DNA from: UBA10939 sp050942745
GTDB lineage: Bacteria; Myxococcota; Myxococcia; Myxococcales; UBA5297
Assembly (NCBI GenBank): GCA_050942745.1
Contig: JBMNNX010000003.1
Span: 11,240-75,239 of the forward strand
Length of the DNA: 64,000 bases
Reading direction: 5' to 3'
The position numbers were made by a program, and so were the translations under genes. Shown here piece by piece: positions 26,607 to 35,794 of this stretch (positions are counted from its first letter, which is position 1; every line of letters begins with the position of its first letter). The notes beneath the pieces were generated by a model. The model did no database searches. It was not told where the DNA came from and worked only from the letters and a program-made list of their open reading frames with translations.

Positions 26607-26749
26607 CACGATGGCGGGCACGAGTCCGTCCGCGCGCCAGAAAGAGGGGGCTTGGGCAGAGTCGGCGCGCTGGAATGCCGCAGAAAAGCGAGTGCTGGGC
26701 CTGCTGGAGCCGACACGGCCACCGGTCAAGTCGGCCGGCCGACAGCTCG

Positions 26750-28087
26750 TCAGTAGCTCAGCGCCGCCTGGAGATAGACCGACCGCGCCGCGTTCGCCGC
26801 GCCGGTCGCGCGCGCGAAGCCGCCCGGCGAAAACCACGCGAACCCGGCTTCGAACGCGAGCACGCGCATCGGCTGCCAGCTCACGAGCAGGTCGAACTCG
26901 TTCCCCGCGAACGAAGGCGCGCTTCGGTCCTCCGCGCGCCGCAGCGCCGAGCCAGAGGCGTTGAACCACGCGTCCTTCACCGAAGCGATCCAGAACGCGT
27001 GGTACTCGGCCGTGAGCTTGACCTTGTCGCCAGGCGACAGCCCGAAGAAGAGCGCCGCTTCGCGCATGTTCTGCCAGCGGAACAGGTCGATGAGCCCGTA
27101 GGGCCCGTGCGTGCTGCCGAAGACCGGGGCGAAGCGGCCGAGCCTGCCGTCATTCGGATCCTCGTCGCCGGAGGCGTAGCTCAGCTCGAAGCCCAACCAA
27201 GGCGCCGCCGGAAGCTCCCGCACTGTCCACCTCGCGCCCAGCCGGCCGGCGTAGGCGAGCACCTGGTCGTTCGCGCGGTTGCCGAGCTGGAGCGCCGCCT
27301 CGGCCTCGTAGCCGAGGCGCTCCGAGAGCGCCGACCCGAAGAGCCGCGCTCCCGGCGTGATCTTCCTGGCCGAACCGATGACACCGTCCTCGCCCGTTAT
27401 CGGCTTGGCCTCGTCGGCGCGCGCCTGCTGGCTCAGCCCGAGGACGAAGAGGTCCGCCGACGCGCCGAATCCCAGCCCGAGCGTCGAGAAGACGCCCCAG
27501 AAGTTCTCCCCGGCCTTCCACGTGTCGAGCTCGCGGTCGCGCACGACCACGACCCGGCCGGCAAATGCGTCAACTCTCCAGCGCTCGCCGTCGGCCCCGA
27601 GCCTCAGCATGTCGAAGGCGCGCAGCCGGTTGCCCCAGCTCGAGCAATCGACGAGCCGCTTCGAGCCGAGCGCCAGCTCCTGGCGCCCGATCCTCGCGAA
27701 GAACGGGGTCCCGAACGGCCGCCGAACCTCGGCCCAGGCCTCGTGTACGTCGAGCGTCGCCTCGTCGCGCCGGTCAGCCGGCGGCGTCATCAGCTCCCGG
27801 GCATCAACCCCCTCGACGAAGGCGGAGGCGACGCCCCAGCTCAACGTCGCGCCTATCCGCGTGCGCAGGAGCAAGCGGTTCGGGTCCTCGGCGTTCGAAC
27901 GGTCGAGATCGAGATCGCTGCGGCTCTCGAACCGGCTGCGCACTTCGGTGTGCGGCACCAGCCCGACCGGCCCGAGCTGCAGCGCGGCGGCATAGGCGGG
28001 GCGCGGCGATTCCTCGGCGCGCGCGGCGGGCGAGGTGAGCAGAAGAGCGACGAGAACGCCAGCGAGCTTTCCGAGTCGGGTTCGCAT
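26750..28087 (-). CDS. Alginate-export-family outer-membrane porin
   Basis: ATG 28087 gives 445 residues with signal peptide ending ARAEE; an upstream in-frame extension is GC-filler and lacks a ribosome site. The body is a sequence of amphipathic strands (LLLRTRIGATLSWG, FFARIGRQELALGSKRLV, WRVDAFAGRVVVV, LGARWTVRELP) ending in an aromatic residue (LQAALSY), as expected for an 18-strand AlgE-like porin (alginate_exp family). In most non-pseudomonads such porins are not linked to alginate, and no alginate genes are present here. It lies downstream of two other envelope genes on the same strand. Confidence 0.8.
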   Translation of the reverse strand: MRTRLGKLAGVLVALLLTSPAARAEESPRPAYAAALQLGPVGLVPHTEVRSRFESRSDLDLDRSNAEDPNRLLLRTRIGATLSWGVASAFVEGVDARELMTPPADRRDEATLDVHEAWAEVRRPFGTPFFARIGRQELALGSKRLVDCSSWGNRLRAFDMLRLGADGERWRVDAFAGRVVVVRDRELDTWKAGENFWGVFSTLGLGFGASADLFVLGLSQQARADEAKPITGEDGVIGSARKITPGARLFGSALSERLGYEAEAALQLGNRANDQVLAYAGRLGARWTVRELPAAPWLGFELSYASGDEDPNDGRLGRFAPVFGSTHGPYGLIDLFRWQNMREAALFFGLSPGDKVKLTAEYHAFWIASVKDAWFNASGSALRRAEDRSAPSFAGNEFDLLVSWQPMRVLAFEAGFAWFSPGGFARATGAANAARSVYLQAALSY

Positions 28088-28160
28088 AGGGCGGGCGATG
28101 TTGGCAGACGAGGCGTCGAAATCAACCTGTCCGCCCGGCGCAGGGCACGTGAAATCGTCC

Positions 28161-28295
28161 ATGCCCTGGACCCAACCGGTCAGCTCGAGCGTAGAGGCGA
28201 CCAGCGAGAGCCTCGGCGTCGAGGGCGCCGCACATTCGCCTCCCTGCGTTGAAATGAGCCGAGACCTCCGGCGCCTCGCCGGTGAATTCGGAGGC
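28161..28295 (-). mobile_element. Diverged relative of the MITE-like element (family B copy 4)
   Basis: On the opposite strand relative to the intact copies it retains CTCGAGCGTAGAGGCGACCAG, AGCCTCGG(C/A)GTCGAGGG and CATTCGCCTCCC, then CTCCGGCGCCTCGCC. The terminal inverted repeats are not recognisable. It lies between the small barrel gene and the porin gene. Confidence 0.55.
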
Positions 28296-28318
28296 TTTCC
28301 GGCTGCGCGTGAACCGGA

Positions 28319-28756
28319 TCAGATTCTCCAAGACAAGCGCGCGCCGATGATCCCGCTCGGCGAGAGCCAGCCCGCCTCCAGGCCAAAGCTCAAGTTCCCC
28401 GACCTGAGGCCAAAACCGATAGCGCCGTGCGCGCGGATGAAGTCGCCCTCGAACGACAGCCACGGCCCCGCGAGCCCTTCGATGTATACGCGCCCGCCGA
28501 TGGGCACCGTCAGCGCGAGATCGAGCGGAATGCCGACGCGCTCGCTCCCGGTGGTCAGGAAAGCTCCGAACCGGCCGCCGACGAACAGGCGCTTGGCTAT
28601 CGGCGTGTTCACCTGCAGGTCGAGATTGAAGAGCCCGCCGTGCTCGAGCCAGTAGTTCGCTCCGGCGCCCAGCCTCACCGCCGCAGACCCGTCCCGCGGC
28701 ACGAGGAGCACGAGAGACATCAGGCCCAGCAGCCCCGCCAGCTTCACGCCATTCAT
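28319..28756 (-). CDS. Small outer-membrane beta-barrel protein
   Basis: ATG 28756 is preceded by AAGGAGAAGAGG; 145 residues. A signal peptide ends near GSAAV; the rest is regular amphipathic strands (VRLGAGANYWLEHGG, LFVGGRFGAFLTTG, LDLALTVPIGGRVYIEG, NLSFGLEAGWLS) ending LSWRI, the size of an 8-strand barrel. No family beyond OmpA/OmpW-like small barrels can be named. It is 28 bp downstream of the DUF4230 gene. Confidence 0.75.
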   Translation of the reverse strand: MNGVKLAGLLGLMSLVLLVPRDGSAAVRLGAGANYWLEHGGLFNLDLQVNTPIAKRLFVGGRFGAFLTTGSERVGIPLDLALTVPIGGRVYIEGLAGPWLSFEGDFIRAHGAIGFGLRSGNLSFGLEAGWLSPSGIIGARLSWRI

Positions 28757-28784
28757 CCTCTTCTCCTTGCCCTCTCTCGAGCGC

Positions 28785-29393
28785 CTATCCGGCCGCCGGC
28801 AGGTGCTCGACGAAATGCACCTCGACAAAGCCGAGGTTGGTCAACAGCTCCCGGATAGCGCGCTCGGCCGAGCGGCGCGCGCGGGCGCGCAGCTTCTCGT
28901 CGGCCTCGACCTCGCGCTCGAAGGCCTCGCGCGCCAGCTCGAACAGCCGCGCCGTCTCGATCGAGTCGAGGGTCGAGCCGATGATCTCGGTCTCCCCGGG
29001 CTGGAGCTCGACCTGCACGCGAATCGGCGGCAACACCACGAAGGCGCGCCGCCCCACCGTCTGCAGCCGGTCGGGGCCGAGCCGCTCGAGATCGAGCCCG
29101 AGGTGTGCCTTGGCGAAGACGATGGCCCTCGCCTGCGGCGCGCTCACCTTGTAGCGCATCCAGTTCAAGACATCGCCCCACAGCGAGCCGGTCGGCAGCG
29201 GATCGGGCGCGAAGTGCAGCTTCTTGTAGAGCGAGACCTCGAGCGTCTCGAGCCGCGCCACCTCGCGGATGCGCGAGACGACCGACGGGCCGTCGGGAGG
29301 CGGCGGCCGCGACTCGAGCTTGAAGACGATCGCGAGGGCGATGGCCGCGCCGGCGAGCAGGCACACGGCGGCGAAGATGAGTTGTCGGCGCAT
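28785..29393 (-). CDS. DUF4230 family membrane-anchored protein
   Basis: ATG 29393 gives 202 residues: one N-terminal helix (LIFAAVCLLAGAAIALAIVF) and a soluble part with the DUF4230 marks SRIREVARLETLEVSLYKKL, VFAKAHLGLDL, VLPPIRVQVELQPGETEIIG and a helical end FEREVEADEKLRARARRSAE. The family has an SPFH-like look but no assigned activity. Its reading frame continues upstream without a stop; the helix marks the true start. It heads an operon with the small barrel gene and possibly the porin. Confidence 0.85.
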   Translation of the reverse strand: MRRQLIFAAVCLLAGAAIALAIVFKLESRPPPPDGPSVVSRIREVARLETLEVSLYKKLHFAPDPLPTGSLWGDVLNWMRYKVSAPQARAIVFAKAHLGLDLERLGPDRLQTVGRRAFVVLPPIRVQVELQPGETEIIGSTLDSIETARLFELAREAFEREVEADEKLRARARRSAERAIRELLTNLGFVEVHFVEHLPAAG

Positions 29394-29772
29394 GCTCGCA
29401 CTGTAGCCGAACCCGTCGCGAAGTCGCCGCGCGGGGCTCTTGCCGGCCGCGGGTCCGCGCCGCGCTCGCTCGAGCCGGGCTGCGCGCGGCTCCCCGCGAC
29501 CCGATTCCGAGCTCGCCCTCCGGGCGACCTCGCGCACTGCCCGAGGCTCGTCACGCTGACGAGCCGGCGCCTGTCCGGCCTCCTCTTGCGTAAGAAACCG
29601 CCCGCGGCGATGCCCAGGCAGCGTCGGCCGTCCCTTCCTTTCTGCCCTGCGGCCACGCAAGCTGCCGAGACGGCGGCTCTCCCTCCTCGGCCATACAGAC
29701 CGCCGAGCGGTGGCCCTTCCTCCTCTTCTGGAACCGCATTGCGGTCGAGCGGAGGAGCCCAATCTTGATCGC

Positions 29773-30864
29773 ATGGGCGAGGGATTTCCCCCACCGACGA
29801 CGCGCTGGCCGCGCTACCGGTACATCGTCGGCGCGGGCCTTACGCTGTTCGTCCTCTGGGGCACCTTCATCCTCCTGTCGCGGGCCGTCGAGGTCCTCTT
29901 CCTCACGCTCTTCGGCATCCTGCTCGCCTTCGTCCTCCACTATCCGGTCAAGTGGCTCGGGCGCCTGATGCCTCGCCCTCTGGCGGCCATCATCGTCGTG
30001 CTCGGCTCCCTGGGGCTCGTGGCGCTTCTCGCCTGGCTGGCCTACCCGAGCCTCGCCGCTCAGGTAGAGCAGCTCGTCCAGCAGGCGCCCGAGGCCTTCG
30101 CGCGGGTTCAGCGCTGGTGGACGCGCGCCCAGGCCGAAGTGGGCGCGGCCCCGGGCCCGCTCGGAGGCGTGGGCGAGCGCATCGGCGAGCGGCTCGGCGC
30201 CTGGCTCGGACGCATCGCGCCGACCGCGGTGGGCGGCCTCTTCGCCGTCCTCGCCGGCATCGTCTTCGTCATCGCCGTCGCCTTCTTCCTCGCGTACGAG
30301 CCCGAGGTCTACGTCCGCGGCATCGTCCACCTGGTGCCCTACGAGCAGCAGGACAACCTGCGCGCCTACTTCCTCAAGGTCGGCACGGCCATCAAGGGCT
30401 GGGTCGTCGGCACCCTCATCTCGATGACCGCGGTCGGCGTACTCACCGCGATAGGCCTGCTCATCATCGGGCTCGACACCTGGCTGGTGCTCTCGGTTAT
30501 CGCCTTCTTCGGCGAGCTCGTCCCGTACGCAGGCCCGTTCCTCGCGGCCGTCCCAGGAGTCGCCGCGGGCCTGACGCAGGGCTTCGCTACCGGGCTGTGG
30601 ACCCTCGTCGTCTACATCGCCGTCCAGCAGATCGAGGGCAACCTGCTGATGCCCATCGTCATGAAGCACGCGGTGGACATCCCGCCCGCGCTGCTCCTGT
30701 TCTGGCAGATCCTGCTGACCCTCTCGCTCGGCCCGCTGGCGATCTTCATCGCCACCCCGCTGCTCGCGGTCATCCTCGTCACCCTCGAGCACTTCTACGT
30801 GCACAAGACCCTCGGCAAGACGCCGGAGGCGGCCGCCAAGGGCCTGCGAGACGACATCCTTTGA
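29773..30864 (+). CDS. AI-2E family transporter
   Basis: ATG 29773 gives 363 residues. Two N-terminal helices, a soluble helical segment (AAQVEQLVQQAPEAFARVQR), then about five helices with the family signatures GWVVGTLISMTAVGVLT, FFGELVPYAGPFLAAVPGV and QQIEGNLLMPIVMKHAVD. The family includes the AI-2 exporter TqsA and Na+/H+ antiporters, so the name does not prove autoinducer transport. Long open frames on the other strand are shadows of this gene and pepD. Confidence 0.93.
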   Translation: MGEGFPPPTTRWPRYRYIVGAGLTLFVLWGTFILLSRAVEVLFLTLFGILLAFVLHYPVKWLGRLMPRPLAAIIVVLGSLGLVALLAWLAYPSLAAQVEQLVQQAPEAFARVQRWWTRAQAEVGAAPGPLGGVGERIGERLGAWLGRIAPTAVGGLFAVLAGIVFVIAVAFFLAYEPEVYVRGIVHLVPYEQQDNLRAYFLKVGTAIKGWVVGTLISMTAVGVLTAIGLLIIGLDTWLVLSVIAFFGELVPYAGPFLAAVPGVAAGLTQGFATGLWTLVVYIAVQQIEGNLLMPIVMKHAVDIPPALLLFWQILLTLSLGPLAIFIATPLLAVILVTLEHFYVHKTLGKTPEAAAKGLRDDIL

Positions 30865-30993
30865 GATGCAACGCTGGCGGCTCCGCCGGCCTTGGGGCAG
30901 TCTAGGTGCCGAGCGCCCGCAATGCCGTCCGGCCGCACGAGGCGCGCTCCATCCCCAAACCGCGGCACACCCGCTTCGACCAAGGAGCAGTCC

Positions 30994-32466
30994 GTGAGCC
31001 AGAACATTACCGATCTCGAGCCCAAGACCCTCTGGAAGTACTTCGACGAGATCTGCAAGGTCCCGCATCCCTCGAAGAAAGAGGGCAAGCTCCTCGAGTA
31101 CCTCAAGCAGACCATCGAGAAGCTCGGCTACAAGCCCGAGCAGGACCAGACCGGCAACATCGTGGTGCGCAAGCCCGGCAGCCCCGGCCACGAGAACGCG
31201 CCGATGGTGCTCCTGCAGGGCCACGTCGACATGGTCTGCGAGAAGAACAAGGGCACCGAACACGACTTCGAGAACGACCCGATCCAGGCCTACGTCGATG
31301 GCGAGTGGATCAAGGCGAAGGGCACCACGCTCGGCGCCGACAACGGCATCGGGGTCGCCGCCGCGCTCGCGCTGCTCGAGGCAAAGGACCTCGTCCACCC
31401 GCCGCTCGAGATGCTCTTCACCGTTGACGAGGAGACCGGCCTGACCGGCGCCAAGGGCCTCAAGCCCGGGTTCCTGCAGTCGCAGACCATGATCAACCTC
31501 GACTCCGAGGAGGACGGCATCGTCTACGTCGGCTGCGCTGGCGGCGGCGACACCGTCGGCCGCATGAAGATCGAGTGGGTCGACGCGCCGGCGGGCTTTG
31601 AAACCCTCGAGCTTAACGTCGCCGGCCTCAAGGGCGGCCACTCGGGCACTGACATTGACAAGGGGCGCGGCAACGCCATCAAGATCCTCGGGCGCGCCCT
31701 GCGCAAGATGCTCGCGCTCAGCGACGTGCACGTCGCCTCGTTCAAGGGCGGCAGCAAGCGCAACGCCATCCCGCGCGAGGCCGAGGCGCTCGTGCTCGCG
31801 CCCGCGGCCGACCTCGACAAGCTGACCGCGCTGGCCGCCGAGCTGACCGCGACCGTGCGCGACGAGCTCGGCACGGTCGAGCCCTCTGTCGAGATCAGCC
31901 TGCGCAAGGCGCCGGCCGCCCAGGGCAAAGTCATCGCGCGCCCGCAAGTCCAGCGCGTGCTCGACGCGGTCCTCGCCATGCCGCACGGCGTGCTGCGAAT
32001 GAGCAGCGACATCGCCGGGCTCGTCGAGACCTCGACCAACCTCGCCACCCTGTTCATCGAGGGCGAGGAGATCGCCATCGGCACCAGTCAGCGCAGCCTC
32101 ATCGGCTCGGCGAAGGCCGAGGCCATCGAGCAGGTCAAGGCCGTGATGCGCCTGGCCGGCCTCGCGCCCACCGTCGGCGAGGGCTACCCGGGTTGGAAGC
32201 CGAACATGAGCTCGCCGGTGCTCGCGCAGTTCGAGAAGGCCTACAGCGAGCTGTACGGCGATAAGCCCCAGGCGATGGCCATCCACGCAGGCCTCGAGTG
32301 CGGGCTCATCGGCGAGGTCTTCCCGAAGATGGACATGATCTCGGTCGGCCCGACGATCCTCGACGCCCACTCGCCCGACGAGCGGCTCCACATCCCGGCG
32401 ACCGAGAAGTTCTGGAAGGTGCTCGTGAAGCTGCTCGCGCAGCTCGCTGAGCAGCCTGCGGCGTAG
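30994..32466 (+). CDS. pepD: Aminoacyl-histidine dipeptidase (PepD), M20 family
   Basis: GTG 30994 with AAGGAG 8 bases upstream; 490 residues, the usual PepD length. Metal-site segments: LQGHVDMV (His and Asp) near residue 75, TTLGADNGIGVA near 110, VDEETGLTGAKGL near 145 with the catalytic Glu pair, and NLDSEEDG. The lid domain begins around GGHSGTDIDKGRGNA. It hydrolyses dipeptides such as Xaa-His using two zinc ions. A strong terminator follows. Confidence 0.95.
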   Translation: MSQNITDLEPKTLWKYFDEICKVPHPSKKEGKLLEYLKQTIEKLGYKPEQDQTGNIVVRKPGSPGHENAPMVLLQGHVDMVCEKNKGTEHDFENDPIQAYVDGEWIKAKGTTLGADNGIGVAAALALLEAKDLVHPPLEMLFTVDEETGLTGAKGLKPGFLQSQTMINLDSEEDGIVYVGCAGGGDTVGRMKIEWVDAPAGFETLELNVAGLKGGHSGTDIDKGRGNAIKILGRALRKMLALSDVHVASFKGGSKRNAIPREAEALVLAPAADLDKLTALAAELTATVRDELGTVEPSVEISLRKAPAAQGKVIARPQVQRVLDAVLAMPHGVLRMSSDIAGLVETSTNLATLFIEGEEIAIGTSQRSLIGSAKAEAIEQVKAVMRLAGLAPTVGEGYPGWKPNMSSPVLAQFEKAYSELYGDKPQAMAIHAGLECGLIGEVFPKMDMISVGPTILDAHSPDERLHIPATEKFWKVLVKLLAQLAEQPAA

Positions 32467-32496
32467 CGCGGGCTCGGACCATCGAATGGCAGTGGA

Positions 32497-32528
32497 GAGG
32501 GCCCCGGTGTCGGGGCCCTCTTCGATTC
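32497..32528 (+). terminator. Terminator after pepD
   Basis: A perfect 10-bp stem (GAGGGCCCCG / CGGGGCCCTC) with loop GTGT is followed by TTCGATTCT, 30 bp after the pepD stop codon. Confidence 0.8.
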
Positions 32529-32829
32529 TGGCCCTCCGACCGTTCGTCCTTGCCTCGAAGCGGAGTGCCGCCGCGCCTGAAAGCCCCCGCCTGTACGGCG
32601 CGCGGAGGGCGGCGCTCGTGCCCAGGAGATCGCTGCGCGCCGTGCGAGAGCGCGCGGCGCGGGTAGGTGCCACGATCTCAACTCCTGCCCTCCAACCGCC
32701 CGCCCTTGCATCGAGGCGACTCGCCGCCGCGCGTGAAAGCCCCCCTCCTGCACGGCGCGCTGAGGGCGACGTTCGTGCCCAGGAGATCGCTGCGCGCCGT
32801 GCGGGAGGGGGGGCGGGGGTAGGTGCCAC
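32528..32829 (+). repeat. Two direct copies of a 155-bp palindromic unit, family C
   Basis: Copies start near 32528 and 32683. Shared blocks include AAAGCCCCC, ACGGCGCGC, CGTGCCCAGGAGATCGCTGC, GCGCGCCGTGCG and GTAGGTGCCACG. Within each copy the arms around CACGGCGCGC and GCGCGCCGTGCG can fold into a long hairpin. The same unit occurs inverted near 52.23-52.35 kb. Confidence 0.75.
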
Positions 32830-33031
32830 GCCCCGCCACTCCGAATCCGGCGCTGGGGAGTCGAGCCGGTTGAACCCCTGCGTTCTCCGCCTCTCACGTG
32901 GCACCCCTTCGATGGCGACGATCAGCCGAGGTCCCGACCATCTTCAAGCGGGGGACGGTGACGTTCGGCGCCTCGTCGGGAGGGCCGGAACGCCGATCTG
33001 CGCGTCGGCTGGCACCTCGATGCACCGTGAA

Positions 33032-33282
33032 CCACTCCGATCTGTGGCTGCTGGTACCCGTTTGTGTACGGAGCCACTGATCTTTGCGTTTTTCTAAACG
33101 AAGAGGTTCCGAGATCCGCTCCGATCTGTGGCTGCGGCTACCCGTTGGTGTGCGGGAGCCACTGATCTTTGCGTTTTTCTAAACGAATAGGTTCCGAAGG
33201 CCACTCCGATCTGTGGTTCGCCTACCCGTTTGTGTGCGGGGTCACTGATCGTTGCGTTTTTCTGAACGAATAGGTTCCGAGG
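33032..33282 (+). repeat. Triple tandem 84-bp repeat
   Basis: Units begin at 33032, 33116 and 33201 with CC(A/G)CTCCGATCTGTGG, continue TACCCGTT(T/G)GTGTGCGG, CACTGATC(T/G)TTGCG, and end in GTTTTTCTAAACGAATAGG and GTTCCGA. Each unit contains a small hairpin (CGTTT TTCT AAACG) and is markedly more AT-rich than its surroundings. There are no spacers, so it is not a CRISPR array. Confidence 0.9.
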
Positions 33283-33508
33283 GGCCAGCCCTCGTGCTGG
33301 CCCGCGCGGACGGCCTGTCGTCGCAGGCATGAGGGGCCGGCACTCTGTACCGGCCGTCAGGCCGCCGAGACGGCGGCCCCTCCCAACTCTTGCCCCTCCA
33401 ACCGTTCCTCCTCACCTCGAAGCGCAAAGCGGCAGGCAGCCTGTGCCTCGAGCGGGGTATAGTTCAGTCTCCGACTTTCGGGGCTCGACTCGGCGCGAGG
33501 AACCGCCC

Positions 33509-35101
33509 ATGAGACGCTGGAACGGCTGGGGGGATGATTCGCAGTCTTACCCGCTGCCCAGCAGCGCGGTGACCTACCTCGAGCGGGTCGTCGGCAAATC
33601 CATCCCGCCGCACGACGCGGCGCTCTTCGACGTCGTCGCCTCGGTCCCCGAGTCGCGGCTGCCCGAGCATCGGCTCGTCGACACGCGCCCCGAGACGCGC
33701 CTGCGCCACGCGCGCGGCCAGAGCCTTCCCGACTGGATAGCCCTGCGCTCGGGGCGCATCGCGGCCTTCCCCGACGGCGTCGCGCGCCCGGCCTCGGGCG
33801 ACAAAGTGCGCGAGCTGCTCGGCTGGGCCGAGGAGATCGGCGCGCGCGTCATCCCCTACGGCGGCGGCACCAGCGTCGTCGGCCACATCAACCCGCTCCC
33901 GGGCGACAGGCCGGTGCTCACCCTGAGCCTCGAGAAGCTCAACCGCCTCGCCGGCCTCGACGAGCGCAGCCAGCTCGCGACCTTCGGCGCCGGCGTCACC
34001 GGCCCCGAGCTCGAACGCCGACTCGGCGACCGGGGCTTCACGCTCGGACACTTCCCGCAGTCGTTCGAGCTGTCCACCCTCGGCGGCTGGATCGCGAGCC
34101 GTTCGAGCGGCCAGCAGTCGCTGCGCTACGGGCGCATCGACCACCTCTTCGCCGGCGGCCGGCTCGAGTCGCCGGCCGGGACCTTGGAGCTGCGACCCTT
34201 CCCCGGCTCGGCCGCGGGGCCGGATCTGCGCCAGCTCGTGCTCGGCTCCGAAGGCCGCCTCGGCGTACTCACCGAAGCCACCGTGCGCATCACGCGCCGG
34301 CCGCAGAAGGAGGCCTTCCACGCCGTCTTCTTCCGCGGCTGGGACGAAGGGCTGGAGGCGACCCGGCGCCTCGCGCAGTCGGGGCTGCCGCTGTCGATGC
34401 TGCGGCTGAGCACGCCGGAAGAGACCGAGACGACCCTCGCGCTCGCCGGCCACAAGGCGCTGCTCGGCCCCTTCGAGAAGGTGCTCGCGGCGCTCGGCGC
34501 GAAGTCAAAGAAGTGCATGCTCATCGCCGGCTTCTCGGGCTCGGCCGAGCTCGTCGCGGCGGCCCGCGGCGCCGCGCTCGCCATCGCGCGCGAAGGCCGC
34601 GGCATCCACGTCGGCAAGACCTTCGGCCGGCAGTGGCACAAGAACCGGTTCCGCACGCCTTACCTGCGCAACTCGCTGTGGGAGCGCGGCTTCGCGGTCG
34701 ATACTCTCGAGACGGCGGCGACCTGGGCGCAGGTGCCGGAGCTGGCCGCCGCCATCGGCGCGGCGCTGCGCGACGGCCTGCGGGAGACAGGCGAGCGGGT
34801 CCACGTCTTCTCGCATTTGTCGCACGTGTACCCGAGCGGCTCGAGCATCTACACGACTTACCTGTTTCGCCTCGCCTCGGATCCCGAGGAGAACCTGCGC
34901 CGCTGGCGGACTCTGAAGGACGCGGCGAGCCGGGCCATCGTCGAGGGCGGCGGGACCATCAGCCACCAGCACGGCGTCGGGGTCGATCACCTTCCCTACC
35001 TCGCGGCGGAGAAGGGCGCGCTCGGCATGTCGGCTTTGGAGGCGCTCTTCGGCCAGCTCGATCCGAAGGGCGTGATGAACCCCGGCAAGCTGGTGGCGTA
35101 G
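33509..35101 (+). CDS. FAD-binding oxidase of the alkyldihydroxyacetone-phosphate synthase type
   Basis: ATG 33509 with GCGAGG upstream; 530 residues, close to AGPS length. N-terminal region SIPPHDAALFD and ESRLPEHRLVD, then a PCMH FAD domain with VIPYGGGTSVVGHI near residue 115, ATFGAGVTGPELE, TLGHFPQSFELSTLGGWIAS (typical AGPS flavin segment) and LGSEGRLGVLTEATVRI. The C-terminal cap contains the His-rich GGTISHQHGVGVDH near residue 490, the catalytic His cluster of AGPS. The enzyme makes ether-linked lipids from acyl-DHAP and fatty alcohols. Myxobacteria are known to make ether lipids, so this is a likely AgpS-type enzyme, with a general FAD-linked oxidase as the alternative. Confidence 0.85.
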   Translation: MRRWNGWGDDSQSYPLPSSAVTYLERVVGKSIPPHDAALFDVVASVPESRLPEHRLVDTRPETRLRHARGQSLPDWIALRSGRIAAFPDGVARPASGDKVRELLGWAEEIGARVIPYGGGTSVVGHINPLPGDRPVLTLSLEKLNRLAGLDERSQLATFGAGVTGPELERRLGDRGFTLGHFPQSFELSTLGGWIASRSSGQQSLRYGRIDHLFAGGRLESPAGTLELRPFPGSAAGPDLRQLVLGSEGRLGVLTEATVRITRRPQKEAFHAVFFRGWDEGLEATRRLAQSGLPLSMLRLSTPEETETTLALAGHKALLGPFEKVLAALGAKSKKCMLIAGFSGSAELVAAARGAALAIAREGRGIHVGKTFGRQWHKNRFRTPYLRNSLWERGFAVDTLETAATWAQVPELAAAIGAALRDGLRETGERVHVFSHLSHVYPSGSSIYTTYLFRLASDPEENLRRWRTLKDAASRAIVEGGGTISHQHGVGVDHLPYLAAEKGALGMSALEALFGQLDPKGVMNPGKLVA

Positions 35102-35261
35102 GCGCGGAGAGCCTCGCCGATCGCGGCGCGCGAGGCGCCGATAGCCCGCGCGAGGCGGCGACGCTGCTCGGCCCAAGACGGGTGGTTGCCCGAGTACCGG
35201 CAACACCTACTTTGCGCCCCGCCTCCGGCAATTCCGCCGGGCCGTGACGTGGAGGTCGCAA

Positions 35262-35696
35262 ATGGCAATCACCCGCTGGGATCCTTTGAGCGAGATGCGC
35301 GCGCTGGCCCGAAGGATGGAGCGCACCTTCGAGCCGATCCTCGAGGGCACATTCGAGGGCCCCCTGCTTCAGGCGTGGCCGCCCGTTGACGTCTACGAAG
35401 ACAAGGACGAGGTCGTCTTCCGCGCCGAGCTGCCCGGTATCGAGCGCAAGAACGTCGAGGTCGTGCTCGAGGACTCGACGCTCACACTGCGCGGCGAGCG
35501 CAGGCTCGAGCGGGAGGAGAAGCGCGAGAACTACCAGCGCATCGAGTCGGCCTACGGCCACTTCTCCCGCAGCTTCTCGCTGCCCTCGACCATCGACCGC
35601 GACAAGGTGCGCGCGGACATGAAGGAGGGCGTCCTCGAGGTCCACGTGCCCAAGCGCGAAGGGGCCCGCGGCAAGACCATCCCCATCGGCGGCTAG
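35262..35696 (+). CDS. Hsp20/alpha-crystallin family small heat-shock protein
   Basis: ATG 35262 with GGAGG 6 bases upstream; 144 residues. N-terminus MAITRWDPLSEMRALARRME, then the alpha-crystallin domain: VDVYEDKDEVVFRAELPGI, KNVEVVLEDSTLTLRGER, HFSRSFSLPSTID, and GVLEVHVPKRE. The I-x-I-type tail is present as TIPIGG. It acts as an ATP-independent holdase. No CIRCE or ROSE-type element is visible upstream. Confidence 0.95.
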   Translation: MAITRWDPLSEMRALARRMERTFEPILEGTFEGPLLQAWPPVDVYEDKDEVVFRAELPGIERKNVEVVLEDSTLTLRGERRLEREEKRENYQRIESAYGHFSRSFSLPSTIDRDKVRADMKEGVLEVHVPKREGARGKTIPIGG

Positions 35697-35794
35697 TTAC
35701 GATTCGCGCTCCGCCGGCGGCCCCAAGCCTGCGACATCCGCCCGCTCCGGGCGAATCCGCCCGGACCGGGCAACCTGCGCCGCCGAAAAGGCCC

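Larger units (their letters stand above)
26400..26749. other. Intergenic region with terminator and inverted repeat, 350 bp
   Basis: It separates the Glt-like operon from the convergent porin gene. Besides the terminator it holds a family C palindrome (26526-26606) and a further half-arm (CGCGCCAGAAAGAGGGGGCTT near 26633). Nothing in it looks coding. Confidence 0.4.
32467..33508. other. 1-kb non-coding region filled with repeats
   Basis: After the pepD terminator the region holds two direct copies of a palindromic 155-bp unit, a segment also found inverted near 51.8 kb, a triple 84-bp repeat, and a CCGCCGAGACGGCGG palindrome block near 33.36 kb that recurs inverted near 52.3 kb. I see no gene-like frame. 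Confidence 0.6.

Noticed and set aside
26750..28087. Alginate biosynthesis locus
   Set aside because: Only the porin family name suggests it; no alginate polymerase or modification genes are present.
29773..30864. Quorum-sensing role from the AI-2E family name
   Set aside because: The family is broad and includes ion antiporters; there is no luxS or AI-2 gene in the window.
29551..32904. Minus-strand frame of 1117 codons
   Set aside because: Antisense to the AI-2E family gene and pepD; repetitive acidic/basic translation without motifs.
33032..33282. Possible CRISPR array
   Set aside because: The repeats are directly adjacent at 84-85 bp without unique spacers, and there are no cas genes.
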